Below are positions 28,001-45,234 of a DNA stretch of 64,000 nt, piece by piece. Position 1 is the first letter of the stretch; each line of letters opens with the position of its first letter. Made by a program: the position numbers and the translations under genes. Origin of the DNA: Drosophila miranda (taxonomy: Eukaryota > Arthropoda > Insecta > Diptera > Drosophilidae); contig NC_046678.1 in NCBI RefSeq assembly GCF_003369915.1, positions 1,674,001-1,738,000 on the forward strand. The letters are read 5' to 3'. The notes under the pieces are model-generated. The model searched no databases and was not told the DNA's origin. It worked only from the letters and a program-made list of their open reading frames with translations.

Positions 28001-29470
28001 TTCTTTAGGCATACATACGTACATATGTATGTATTGTTGGGGTTTTAAGAATAAATAATACAAGAAATGTACAAATATTCGCAGTAGCCTCCCTTGGGGG
28101 GTTGAGGCACCTAGGAATTTAACGGCACTGCGCGCATAAGGTTACTTGCGAATATTGAAAAGTAGGCGATGAATATACATTCATATATATGTATATGTAC
28201 ACGCATACACATCCATACGAAATAACTGCGTGAGCTCCTGTCACCTGAGTAGGCAGGATATGCAGAGGGTCCCAAATCAAATCATATATATTATACGCTG
28301 TACATTTGATTGTATGTACATATGTACGTAAATTAGATAATTAATACCCTTTACTTCAATTTCCAATGATAGACAGAACATATCAAAGAGGGAAAAAACT
28401 TCTTTGCACTCTGAGCAATCCGTTCAGTGGAGTGGTATTTAATTTACATACAAAGACAATAAATGTATACACATATGTACATACATATCTACATTCATAC
28501 AAATATTGATTGAGGGGTGCATTTTTTAGCACATTGAGGGTGACAACTACTGCTGGATACATTTTTTTTTTTATTGATTTCAATATTGATTTTGCTGCAC
28601 ATTATGCCCACACCACACCACTGAAAGTTTATCGCCCGAAAAGGGTTTCAGCTGGCCCAGGAATTTAAACATTTTAACCCTTTTACTGTGATATTTCGAC
28701 TGGAAAACTAGACGTGGTCTGCTTTTCGAAAAAAGCTACATTGAGTACAGTCTGTGCCTTTGGACAGGCACACAAATTAAAGTTGAGGCTGCTAGCCGCT
28801 AACAGGCAAGAAAGTGACAGCCATTCATATCAGATGGATTTCGACTTACTTACATACCTTGTACAAATGTACAAATACCCTTACATTCAAGATTGATAAT
28901 TATTAATTTTATAATTAGGAGGTTGTTCATACCTTTGCAAATGTTGTTTTTCGCGTGATATGGTCTGTACCGACTAGTTTGCATATAAACAGACAGGTGG
29001 ATATTATATTCGCAAGGATCAAAAACAGCTGTTTAGACCATTCATACCTGTAATTTCAAGAATATCTCGTACACATATGCTACTATTCCGAAGCAATGCT
29101 TTGCGGCAGTACCACATAACCCGGAAACCCCGACTGTTCCCTTGTCTGTTAAACAAAATTTGGTATTAGCTGTAATTGTATATTTGTAATATGCCGATGG
29201 TACACTTCTGGGTTATTCAGCAGTCATTTTGCCCCACTTGAATAGGAAATTGTTACAACAAAAATTTTTATCGAATTCGAATGATTTTAAGTACAAACAT
29301 TCCTTTAAAAATACATAGTTCATTTAAACTTAGAAACAAAAATATTTAATTGGAATCATTCGAGTATGGTTGAATATTGTTGATCTGATCCACATACTTG
29401 AAAAGCCAAACATTTTCAACCTGGACTGTATGGACTGCGCTTAATCATGTTGATAAACTCACGACATGGA
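25015..29470. other. Non-genic stretch
   Basis: No gene is supported. Patches of more even composition (25,230-25,390; 25,960-26,180; 26,280-26,470) resemble conserved regulatory DNA more than exons. The longest frame (27,270-27,731) becomes low complexity and has no recognisable domain. TACATATGTA islands occur at 25,430-25,465, 28,010-28,035 and 28,310-28,330. Confidence 0.35.
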
Positions 29471-29477
29471 GGAAAAC

Positions 29478-29835
29478 CTCCTATGCAATCAGTTTCATTC
29501 CCGTGAGTGTTAAAGAATAATTGGTTTAGTCCTGTGCCACAGTTACAGGTGTATTTTAAAATTACGCCCGACCCCCTACCGTCCCACGAAGGATGCAAAT
29601 TTTTTAATTTCATACTTATGGATGTGTATGTTAAACAGCAAGTGTAATTTGCCCGCACATTTCAACATCGCGCCCAATTTTCTACTTGACTTAGACTTGT
29701 TAACGAATATTCGAATACGACATATCGAGTATAATATATTGATATCTGACAATTGCTGGCTGCTAGGAAACTATGCGATAGCATTTAAATTATCACCGAA
29801 TTTGTCCGCCAGGTGTCGCTGTTTGTATTCATTTC
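29478..29835 (+). repeat. Left arm of a large inverted repeat
   Basis: Read as its reverse complement, this arm matches 30,548-30,835. Shared blocks include AATTACGCCCGACCCCCTACC (about 29,560-29,580), TCTACTTGAC, TTGTTAACGAATATTCGAATA, GGCTGCTAGGAAACTAT and AGGTGTCGCTGTTT. The left arm carries extra sequence near 29,515-29,555. The block around 29,560-29,600 also resembles the GTGGGGGCGG/TTTTGAAAT part of the DINE-like copies at the left end of the window. Confidence 0.7.
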
Positions 29836-29957
29836 ATGTTGACATGCTCGCCATTCAATCTGGCAACGCCAACAGAAGGGACCATATTAACAATCGGATC
29901 AAATTAGGGTCTAATAACCATCTCTCTCCATATCAATCTCACATCTCAAAATTTCTC

Positions 29958-30017
29958 ATAATTTTGAAAATTTTTAAATTTTGAAAATTTTCAAATTTTG
30001 AAAATTTTCAAATTTTG
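29958..30017 (+). repeat. 17-bp tandem repeat, about 3.5 units
   Basis: The unit TTTTGAAAATTTTCAAA is repeated about three times with one early variant (TTTTGAAAATTTTTAAA). Each unit is itself nearly palindromic. It lies in the loop of the inverted repeat. Confidence 0.75.
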
Positions 30018-30547
30018 GAAAAAAAAGACTTCTGTTTACTGGAGGGGGTGGGGTGAATCCATGGTGGAGTCCGGCTCCACCCAGCACCTGAGAAATTTAA
30101 ATACATTTACAATACATACCCATACATATCTCTTACGGGCGGCAACAGCGGCGACGGACGAGATCCGATCCGCATTTTTATCACGCCTTCTGTAATGTTA
30201 ACTCTTTGACTCCATCCGTTGTCCTAACATCTATTCCATAGACATCTCCAAGAAGTATCCGCCCCCGCTGCCCATTTTTATTCAGGAGACAAACGTGTAG
30301 AGGAGATACTGATCGGAAGCCTGCATTTGATCACATATAAAAGTGGATCGTTCGACCGCGAGGGCTAGCATGATGTCATCATACCATAAAGATATAAGCG
30401 GGTTTAATAGGGCGATTTTCATGTATGAGTGTTTTTCTCAATTAGAGGTCTGCATGAATGGCAAGGCAAAAAACGGGCAAAGGAAATCGAGTGTATTCGA
30501 ATATATACATAAAGGTCTTTAATATAAAGGTCCAATCCGCCGATTTC

Positions 30548-30835
30548 GAAATGAATATAAACAGCGACACCTGACGGTAAAATTTGGCGCTAATTCAAAT
30601 ACAATTGAATAGTTTCCTAGCAGCCAGCCATTGTCAGGTAGCGATATGTCATATTCGAATATTCGTTAACAAGTCAAAGTCAAGTAGAAAAGTGCGATGT
30701 TCAAATGTGCGGTTTCAACATATATATGTCTCCATATGGAGTATGGAGATCCAAAAATTTGCATCCTTTGTGGGGGTGGTAGGGGGTCGGGCGTAATTTT
30801 GAAATTGCATAGGGAATGGAACTGATCGCATAGAA
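30548..30835 (-). repeat. Right arm of a large inverted repeat
   Basis: This is the reverse-complement partner of 29,478-29,835, with matches running nearly end to end, for example AGCGACACCTGACGG, GAATATTCGTTAACAAGTC and AGGGGGTCGGGCGTAATTTT. The intervening segment is about 710 bp. Transposon origin (foldback-like, or two family copies inserted in opposite orientation) is inferred. Confidence 0.7.
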
Positions 30836-31780
30836 GGGTCGGAAAGCTTCATTAGACTAAAGATAGCTTTTCTTTCTTGATTATATTATGAACGAGCGTG
30901 TATGCATGTATTTACGTGTAGGATGCACAGAGATGCCGAAAGTTTCTAGTAGTCTTTGTTCGTTGGTCCTCAGTAAGATTTTTCAGTGGACGGAATATTT
31001 GGTGTGAATGTGAAAGCTTTAATAGACCATATTAAAGATTGACTAACAGTTTGCCAAGTAGTGTCTAAATCAATTTTAAAAATATTCATATGTATCATAT
31101 ATACATATGTAGGATTAGAATCGTGTCACGTGTCGATAAAAGAAGAAGTTTTCGTTGAAGTTCTCTATAATTAAATCGACAATACAGTATAATCTTAAAA
31201 ATAGATTCACACACAAGACACCTAAAAATGATCATAAATAAAATCAAATGCACGGGATACATTCAAGATGCAAAATTGGAATAAAAAAGAGTGTATACAT
31301 ATGTGCATGTTCAAGCAATTTTTTAAAATTGATTTCTAAAAAAATACCAGTTGTCTTTAAATACTACGAGTGGCTGTATGTATGTATATGCATATGTATA
31401 TGCACTATATAAATACACAGTCGTATCGGTGTATAATATATACATACATACATACACTATATACTATACTATATTTACTCTGACTCATGTGATAGAAGGC
31501 GCTATAAAAAGTGTAAACAATAAAAAACTCTTTCAGCCTACAACATTGAATTATGAATTGGAGCTTTAATGTTTATGGATTTATGCTCGGGTAGCTCTGG
31601 CTTATTACAAGAGGAGAAAAGTCCAGGAGCCAAAATGCATTTACAGGATAACCCTAGGTGAGTTAGAGTTAGCCTGAGCAATTTTTGTGTGTTTTTTTTT
31701 TCGACCAAAATATCGATAAGAACAATAACAGAAGACTAACATATCAGAAATTTTAGCAGATTTTGTGGTTAATTGTGTGC
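30836..31780. other. AT-rich non-genic stretch
   Basis: This is AT-rich with TACATA/ATATGTAT simple sequence (31,370-31,470). Nothing coding is seen. Confidence 0.4.
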
Positions 31781-31814
31781 GCGTTTTTTGTTTTAATAAC
31801 AGAAAAAAATAATA

Positions 31815-31885
31815 TTTTACATCCCCACGGGGATTAGAACCCCGTCCCGGAAAAGCGGGCATACAACCACTGCTAAAAGTCTTGC
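31815..31885 (-). pseudogene. tRNA-like remnant
   Basis: On the minus strand this reads TAGCAGTGGTTG (A-box-like), then CCCGCTTTTCCGGG (anticodon-arm-like hairpin), then ACGGGGTTCTAATCCCCGT. That last block is a perfect 6-bp stem around a 7-base loop and contains a B-box-like GGTTCTAATCC. A run of T residues follows within about 20 bases, as a pol III terminator would. I find no matching 5' acceptor strand (the 3' side would need CATCCCC), so this is a tRNA-derived relic or element, not a functional tRNA. Confidence 0.4.
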
Positions 31886-31979
31886 CAAATGCTAGCTAAA
31901 AGTAAAAGTTGTAATATTGTTTTTCAATAAGGATGATGAAGTAAAGTACTTTTAAAAACAACAGTTAGGAGGGCACGTA

Positions 31980-33300
31980 CGAGCACGCATGCGCAATCCC
32001 AAAGTGGAAAATGGAAATATGCAGCTGGTTACAGCTGGTTCTGGTATAGTAACCACCCTAGCTTATTCTCTCTCGACCACTCTCTTTTCTCTCATTTCTC
32101 ATTGCGTTTTATATTCCTGAGCGCTGCTTGGGGCTGAATTCGATTAGGTTAGGCGACGAAACTTTACTGGGAAGGAAAAGCAGTCAAAGCTTACCAATCG
32201 ATACATCATTTATTTCCGTGAAAATGTTTAAATTGCTAGCGGAGGACCTTCTCCCTGAATAATTCGAAATACAAAGTTTTATGATTTTTCCTAGTGCGCG
32301 TGCTTTCTGTGAGACGCTAACCAATACTTCGCAGGACGAGAATTTTGACGCGAATAGATAATTTTCGAGGTCTTGTTATACATAACCATTACGTGGATGG
32401 ACTTTTTAGGCTATTGTGATTGTAAAAGCATAGCAGTTGTGTACATTACATCCTATTTGTTGAACAGGAAGTGGAAGTGAAGTCCTCTTATATTAACACG
32501 ACATGTGTATGCTTGGATGGTATGTATTATGTAGTGATGCACATTTGCACAGGCATGAGATCATCAGCATCTATATCTATGTACACATGTACGTACATAT
32601 GAATGATTTTTTTTAATAAGGAAGGAAAAACGAGCCATTTCAAATCCTGCAGAGATAACAACATGACATGACCCGTTCCTATGACAGCCACACTCTTTTA
32701 TTGAAATAACTGGAATGACTATCACAGTGGCGTCCCTACAAAATGAATATAATATACATATATATGTACCCAACAAAATTTTTTTCAATATTTTACATTT
32801 TCAATTTTCACCAATTTTACCGGCTTTTTAAAAAATTCCGTGAAAAATCTATTTCCCGTTATATGAAAATACAAAAAAAAAATATTTATATGTAAATGCA
32901 TATTTACATAATTACATATGTACGTAGCTAGATGCAATGACGGCCTAAACGTGACTAGTTACATCTAACTCCTATACCGTGTTGTGCTAGACTGAACCAT
33001 TGGGTAGACCAAGCCAAGACAGGTGTGGCTCCTTCAGTCAGTCTAGTCTTCAATACAATACATATGCACATATTCGCCTAAAAGTTCCTTATCCCACTCA
33101 ATGTACGTAAGAAGATGGAATATAGATAAGAAAAATACCCACTAGAAATTGGAGAAAAGCTGAAAAATATAATCCGGTCAAACTAATTAATTTAATTTAA
33201 GATTTGTAGATATTGCTTTCTTCATGATTTATGAGAATCTATCTCACATATACTCAGAAAAAAAGTTTGATGGCAAAAAAAAGTGCCATATATTTCGGTA
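31980..33300. other. Region immediately upstream of Asator
   Basis: No gene is seen. A GCATGCGCA motif (NRF-1/Ewg-like) lies at about 31,987-31,995 and a pyrimidine-rich tract at 32,065-32,105. 32,750-32,950 is AT-rich with TACATATGTA. It is probably proximal regulatory sequence of the kinase gene, or its intron if a distal promoter exists. Confidence 0.35.
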
Positions 33301-33306
33301 GCAGCA

Positions 33307-33343
33307 GAGTGTGACCAGGTGTGCATGTTCTGCGGTTACACTG
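33307..33343. promoter_or_regulatory. Inverted pair of Motif 1 (M1BP) sites, probable Asator promoter
   Basis: GAGTGTGACCA (33,307-33,317) is the reverse complement of a near-perfect Motif 1, YGGTCACACTR. CGGTTACACTG (33,333-33,343) is a plus-oriented near-match. The two are separated by exactly 15 bases. Motif 1 is bound by M1BP at housekeeping-type Drosophila promoters. The plus-oriented half would place a start site about 33,350-33,400, just ahead of the first kinase exon. The same arrangement recurs at 57,212-57,248. Confidence 0.5.
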
Positions 33344-33444
33344 CTCATCAGCTGTGTTTTGTTTACAAAGTTACTGCTGGGGGTCGGGTCTCTGTTCCCA
33401 GGAAAATTGCAGTATGTTCTACACACAGAATATCCTTGTTTCAG

Positions 33445-40381
<6,937 letters not shown>

Positions 40382-41257
40382 TGACATTCTCAGTAGTAAT
40401 ACTCTTATGTACTATCTTGGATCCAGGACCTGTTTGGTTTTTGTTACAGAATTAACAAGTCCACTTATACACGACGACAATGCGTTCACAAATATTTGCT
40501 CCTCTATATATTTTCAAAATTATGTTCGACCTGCATAGACAACTTTAATCGTTTTCTTTTTTATATATAAACAATTAATTAAAGTTTTCTTGCTTGAACT
40601 AGAAAGAACAAAGATATCTCCCATGTCCACTTCTAGGGCAAGGCAAATTAACCAAACAAAATAGTATGAAAATATTAAGATAAGCTTTAAAAGAAATGCC
40701 CAACACCGTTATTTATAGAATAAAAATATATTGATCGACTAAGAACTCTCACCCCCGTACTCCTGTAACTCACAATTAATGATACCCACAAACGATAAAC
40801 AATACCTAATTATCTCCGTATTGAATACTTACAAATTGAATTGTGAATGTTTCAAGTCAAGGATGCATTATTATAATAAAGTTGCAAGCAAAATGAGTGC
40901 TAGGAGAATTTCAGTTATTAATGAATTAATTTATACTTTGTTATTTAGTTATATGTATGTATGTATGTGTGTTTTGGGAGAACGTTCAACTAAACTTCTG
41001 CAGTTTTCGTTGCAATTTTGATTCGGTGATGTGTGTAGCGTATGTAAAGATGTGTGAAATGGATGAGCACCATTGACCTGAGCTGGTAAGGTTTGCTTAC
41101 ACATTATACAAAGTGCTTTCTATGAAATTAAGTTTTCTTTTGTTTTTTTTTCTCTTTGTTTTATTTTATTTAATTTATTCAATATGCATTAAAAGCTGAA
41201 TTTCTTTATTGTAAATATTACGCTATTATCTCAAATGTAATAGATGAAAATAACCTC

Positions 41258-41263
41258 AATAAA
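41258..41263 (+). terminator. Poly(A) signal of Asator
   Basis: AATAAA lies in CCTCAATAAAGTGTAA, about 880 bp after the Asator stop and before the convergent minus-strand gene. The whole 40,382-41,280 interval is AT-rich and looks like 3' UTR. Earlier AATAAA-like signals (for example near 40,720) could be used instead. Confidence 0.5.
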
Positions 41264-41644
41264 GTGTAATTAATTAATTAAAAAATAATCATAATTGTTT
41301 TTTTTTGTCTTAATGACAGCTGTGACAGGGCCTGTACATAATGACAGAAAATTCTATCCAAATATATCTTTTTTCTAAATCTTGCTCGTCCAGTTTCTGG
41401 GTTTGCAAAAAAGGCAAATAGTTGTACTCGACAGGCCATCACCAGCGTTGCTACTAGCTACCATCTGGACGTGCATTATCTCTTGGAGGGCTCTCTGAAA
41501 AAATACAACGGAATAATATGAATCTTACGACATCTTCAGCAAAGCACTCGGATAAAGCGTGAGAGACCTTCCAAAAATAACACTTTTGTTAAATATACAT
41601 ATTGTACATATACTCAAAATATTCGTGCTAAGTATAAGTAATGT

Positions 41645-42322
41645 CTAATCAATTTTGTTCAGATTGCTTGCCTTCAATTTGTTAATTTCAGTTCTCAGTG
41701 TGATAATTTTGGTCTCCCCATGATTGATGGTTCCTTTCAATGTAAGGACTTCATTCTGAAGTGAATAGATGAGTTCATCATAGCTTTTTGGTATATTCTT
41801 TTCGATGCAAATCCTTGAACGCAGGCACAAAGATGTTTTTCGTATCTGTAAAAAAAGCTAGTCAGCGATAACATTTTCAAATGGATTTGCACCCACCTGG
41901 TCTTTCAAAGTCGCATCTATATGAATGCTTGAAGTTTTCCTTATTAAGTCAGAAGAACTTTGGAAGTTCGCTGTCCCTAAAATGCCACTCTGCGCAAAAA
42001 ATTGTTTGGCCCTATCAATTCTGGAATTCATTAATTGGATTTTTTTACTCTGTTCACTCGACGACGTAAATCTGTATTTTGCATCTGGATAAATAGAAGG
42101 ATGTCCTCTTGAATATATAGCTGAACCATCAGTTAAATCTTTGTCTGTGCTTTCCGTAGTATCTACAGAGTATTTCCGACTATTCCTTGCATAGATGACA
42201 CTCTTGTCGGGATATGAAAACGACTTAAATTCCCTGCGTTGTCCTTGTTTCAACTCCTTATTGACCTCAATGGATTGAAGCCTCAATGGCTCCTTTCGAC
42301 CCGAATGATTCCACCTATACAT
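41645..42322 (-). CDS. Unrecognised 208-aa protein with C-terminal coiled coil
   Basis: Two minus-strand exons join cleanly. Exon 1 is 42322-41897 (142 codons, ATG in good context AAAATG) and exon 2 is 41845-41645 (66 codons plus TAG). The 51-bp intron has donor GTGGGT and acceptor TTTTTTTACAG, phase 0. The N-terminal half is basic and Ser/Tyr-rich. The last 50 residues (about SYDELIYSLQNEVLTLKG onward) have hydrophobic heptads typical of a coiled coil, ending NKLKASNLNKID. I see no signal peptide, membrane segment or catalytic motif. I do not recognise the family; it may be one of the small uncharacterised dot-chromosome genes of D. melanogaster. It is tail-to-tail with the kinase gene and head-to-head with bip2, 2.9 kb away. 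The short intron, frame continuity and non-random composition support a real gene. Confidence 0.65.
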
Positions 42323-42689
42323 TTTGGCGCTATTGTAGCCAGAATCTGTGGCAGCTAAATTGCAGTTACATCTGGCGTTTAAATTGACACATATGTAGGT
42401 GATCTATGTTGGGCATACTTTCCGAATTATACGAAACTTCTTAGCCGATGTCATTTTGTGAAAGGAAACATCATGTGAAAGCAAAACAAACTATCATCTC
42501 GAAAACATTATATGTATGTACATATGCAATGCATTGCCTCGGAATAATCAGATAATACAATTTGGATTGTGCGCGAGTAATGTTGAGTGTGTTTGTTCCA
42601 TTCCATCGTTTCCGGTTACGGATATGGTCACCGTTCCAATCAGTCTGTTATAAAAAGTTGTTTCAAATCGATCAGAACATGTTTTAGTC

Positions 42690-43000
42690 AGGTTTTTTTT
42701 ATTTAAGCAAAAATGAATGAATTCTGCAATCTGGAAAAAATGGTCATTCTAGCGTCAAAATTGTCGATGGCACAGATTTGAGCAGCGAGATATCACAAGA
42801 GATTGCTTGCTAACTCTTACAGTCTCGAAAAAAGTCAAGCAAGACGGAGGAACAGAGAGATACTATGTAGCCGGTTATTTATGCTGATAATGAATATATG
42901 TGCTTTTTGGGGTCGGAAACGCCTCCCTCGTTCTAAAGTAAAGGTGTTTGTCGATTGGAAAACACTAAACGTATTTACTTATTTCAATTCTCTATTTTAT
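42690..43000 (+). mobile_element. Diverged DINE/Helitron-like repeat
   Basis: AATGGTCATTCTAGCG, AAATTGTCGATGGCACAGATTT, GATATCACAAGAGA, TTACAGTCTCGA, CAAGACGGAGGAACAG and TGCTTTTTGGGGTCGGAAACG follow the block order of copies A-C at the left end of the window. It is an old fragment upstream of the small minus-strand gene. Confidence 0.5.
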
Positions 43001-44930
43001 TTGATGACTTAACTTTAATCGATTGAACCGATTTAGTAGGCGTTTGCCAGAAATATGTATCTAAAAAAAGGAAAAACAAATTAGCAGCACCTATCTAAAA
43101 GGCAATACATGGATACAAGCTATCTAGCTTGACCGTACCGTACCGAATTTGATATGCCCTTGAAATTCCAATATGTTGGAAACGGACCCCTCCCCTCCCT
43201 TTCCGGTAACAATCTTGTGAGTTTTATTTGCACAAACATATAGTTGTTACGTTACCTGGATTAAGTGAAAGTTACAATGGCCAGATAGCTTTAAAACTGA
43301 GATTAGTTCGTACAGAAACAGAAATACGGAAGGAATTGTGATCACATAAAATTAAAAATGATTTATATTTACATTTTTTTTTTTATTTATTTAAATACCA
43401 GTGTGACCGCGGATTATCAATATCAAAATATACGGTCTGACCCTTAGAAATATACCTAAATACGTCACATATTTCAAAATATACCGTAAATATATAGACG
43501 AATTATTTCTTGCATCACATTCCTCGTTTTGGATATTCCGAGGAATATAACTGGCTAGCTAAGACCTGAGGGTCTAAACTCAAACATTTTTCCGATTAGT
43601 ACATCAATTACAAGACTGAATAACTTTGTTTATAAAATAAAGTTTAAACAAAACCGGTCAACAACAATTTCCACTAAATTGATTTAATTACATGGTAACT
43701 ACAGGCTAACTACACACCTTCATATTAACTACATTTTCATGTAATTACCAAATGCGACACCTGAAGGGGAAATGCGTACGTTTCAAATGTTTTTGCCCGT
43801 TTTTTTTTTCATATAAACCCCATGGAAGCGCCAGTGTGAAAAACCTCCGTTATCCATTTGTTCAAATGCCTTTTTTCCGACATTTTTGAAAAATTGAGAT
43901 TTTGAGGGAAAACGATCATGAATTCGATTCTGATCACGAATTAGTATTCGATTTGGTCTGGGACATGGCTCCAGGTGACATTTCTACACGGTTTGGTGAG
44001 TCTTAAAATATACTGGAAAATAAGAGAAATAACTATGAAAAGTATACAAGTCTCGAGGTGTGTGAGCTAGACGTGGTGTCAAGAAAACAAGAAAATCCGA
44101 TAAAGTATACGGTCTGACGACCCTCAGAATTATACCAAAATATATACCTATGACAAACACGAACGCCACGTAAGCCCCCTCTATCGAAACAGTTCAACGA
44201 CTTGAGGTAAATGGCGGAAAAATATTACTTATTGTAAATTCTTGTTGTAGATCCATGCGCACCGTAGCGCCGGCGTAGGCAATGCAATTCTCTGCTCGGT
44301 ACTGGCCGGCAAACGTGGCTTTGCCATGTATATTATTTCTAGGAAACATTTTTTCAGTTCAGTAAAAATAATTATCTACTATAAGTATGGGGGAATTTAC
44401 TTATCTGCGCGTCACTCTCCGTTCTAGCTGCCTTTCTTGATTTCCTTCATCTCGGTTCTCTTGCGATTGTGATTTACGTAACTGGGCCAGCTCACCTGAA
44501 TTTCGTACTCTTATATCTTGCATGTTTCTAGACTTGATCGTTTGACGACTCTAATTGGCCCCTCTGCGTCTTATTGGCATTGCTCAAAAATATTAAATTC
44601 TCGGGTTACAATGTTTGTAATAGAACTTGTCTGAAATGGCTCGACCAATTTTCTTGAAATTTTATGTGTTTCGGCCTACTGGTTTTTTTATATGTGTAAG
44701 AAAAAGTTTTATTCAATTTAATATTTTTCTTTGAATTTTATGACTCTTCATTTACATTAATTGCTATTGGCTCGGTCGAGCCATTTCGCACCAAGGCTTG
44801 TGACACAAAAATTTTATTTTTTAGATCTTTTCCTCTAAACTTAAAAAAAAAAAACGTCATCTTTATACTCTATTTCATTTAATAAACATTAAAATTCTGT
44901 TTTCCAAGCTTATTTAATAATACTTTATTT
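43001..44930. other. Intergenic region between divergent genes
   Basis: No coding sequence is seen between the unrecognised minus-strand gene and bip2. The region carries repeated Motif 6/Motif 1-type modules (annotated separately), AT-rich filler, and one patch (about 43,750-43,860) sharing ACACCTGA and ATAAAC blocks with the inverted-repeat arms near 30 kb. Confidence 0.4.
43399..43409 (-). promoter_or_regulatory. Motif 1 (M1BP) site oriented for the minus-strand gene
   Basis: CAGTGTGACCG is the reverse complement of CGGTCACACTG, a perfect match to Motif 1 (YGGTCACACTR). Its orientation fits transcription leftward towards the small gene at 41.6-42.3 kb, about 1.1 kb downstream. AATATACC motif 6-like words follow at 43,425-43,495. 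Confidence 0.45.
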
Positions 44931-44934
44931 AATA

Positions 44935-45035
44935 CTTTTCGGTAATTTTTTAGGTCAAAATTGAACCGATGTATATTTACGGTATATCGGTATATTTTGT
45001 CAATTTCATCAATCTATTAAATTACGGTCACACTG
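44935..45035 (+). promoter_or_regulatory. bip2 core promoter: Motif 6 plus Motif 1
   Basis: Motif 6-like words (TCGGTATATTTT at about 44,988-44,999, and TACGGTATA) are followed by a perfect Motif 1, CGGTCACACTG, at 45,025-45,035. Both are core-promoter elements of broadly expressed Drosophila genes. The bip2 ATG is 200 bp downstream, and no TATA box is seen. A diverged copy of 44,935-45,014 lies at 60,096-60,190. Confidence 0.6.
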
Positions 45036-45234
45036 TTTTTAATGTATCAATTTTTGATCCGTAAATTTTATAGAATAATTTTAAAATTGAAACAAAATAA
45101 ACAGAGTGTGTGTGCTTTAAAATAAAACACAGTTTCTTTACGGATACTTAGATTGTTTGAGCATTTTTCCTAGCTGAATTCCCATTTGTCTTATTTGGTG
45201 TATACATATATATGCATATGTACATACTGCAGCA

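Noticed and set aside
31815..31885. Functional tRNA gene
   Set aside because: The T-arm and anticodon-like arm fold, but no complementary 5' acceptor strand is present.
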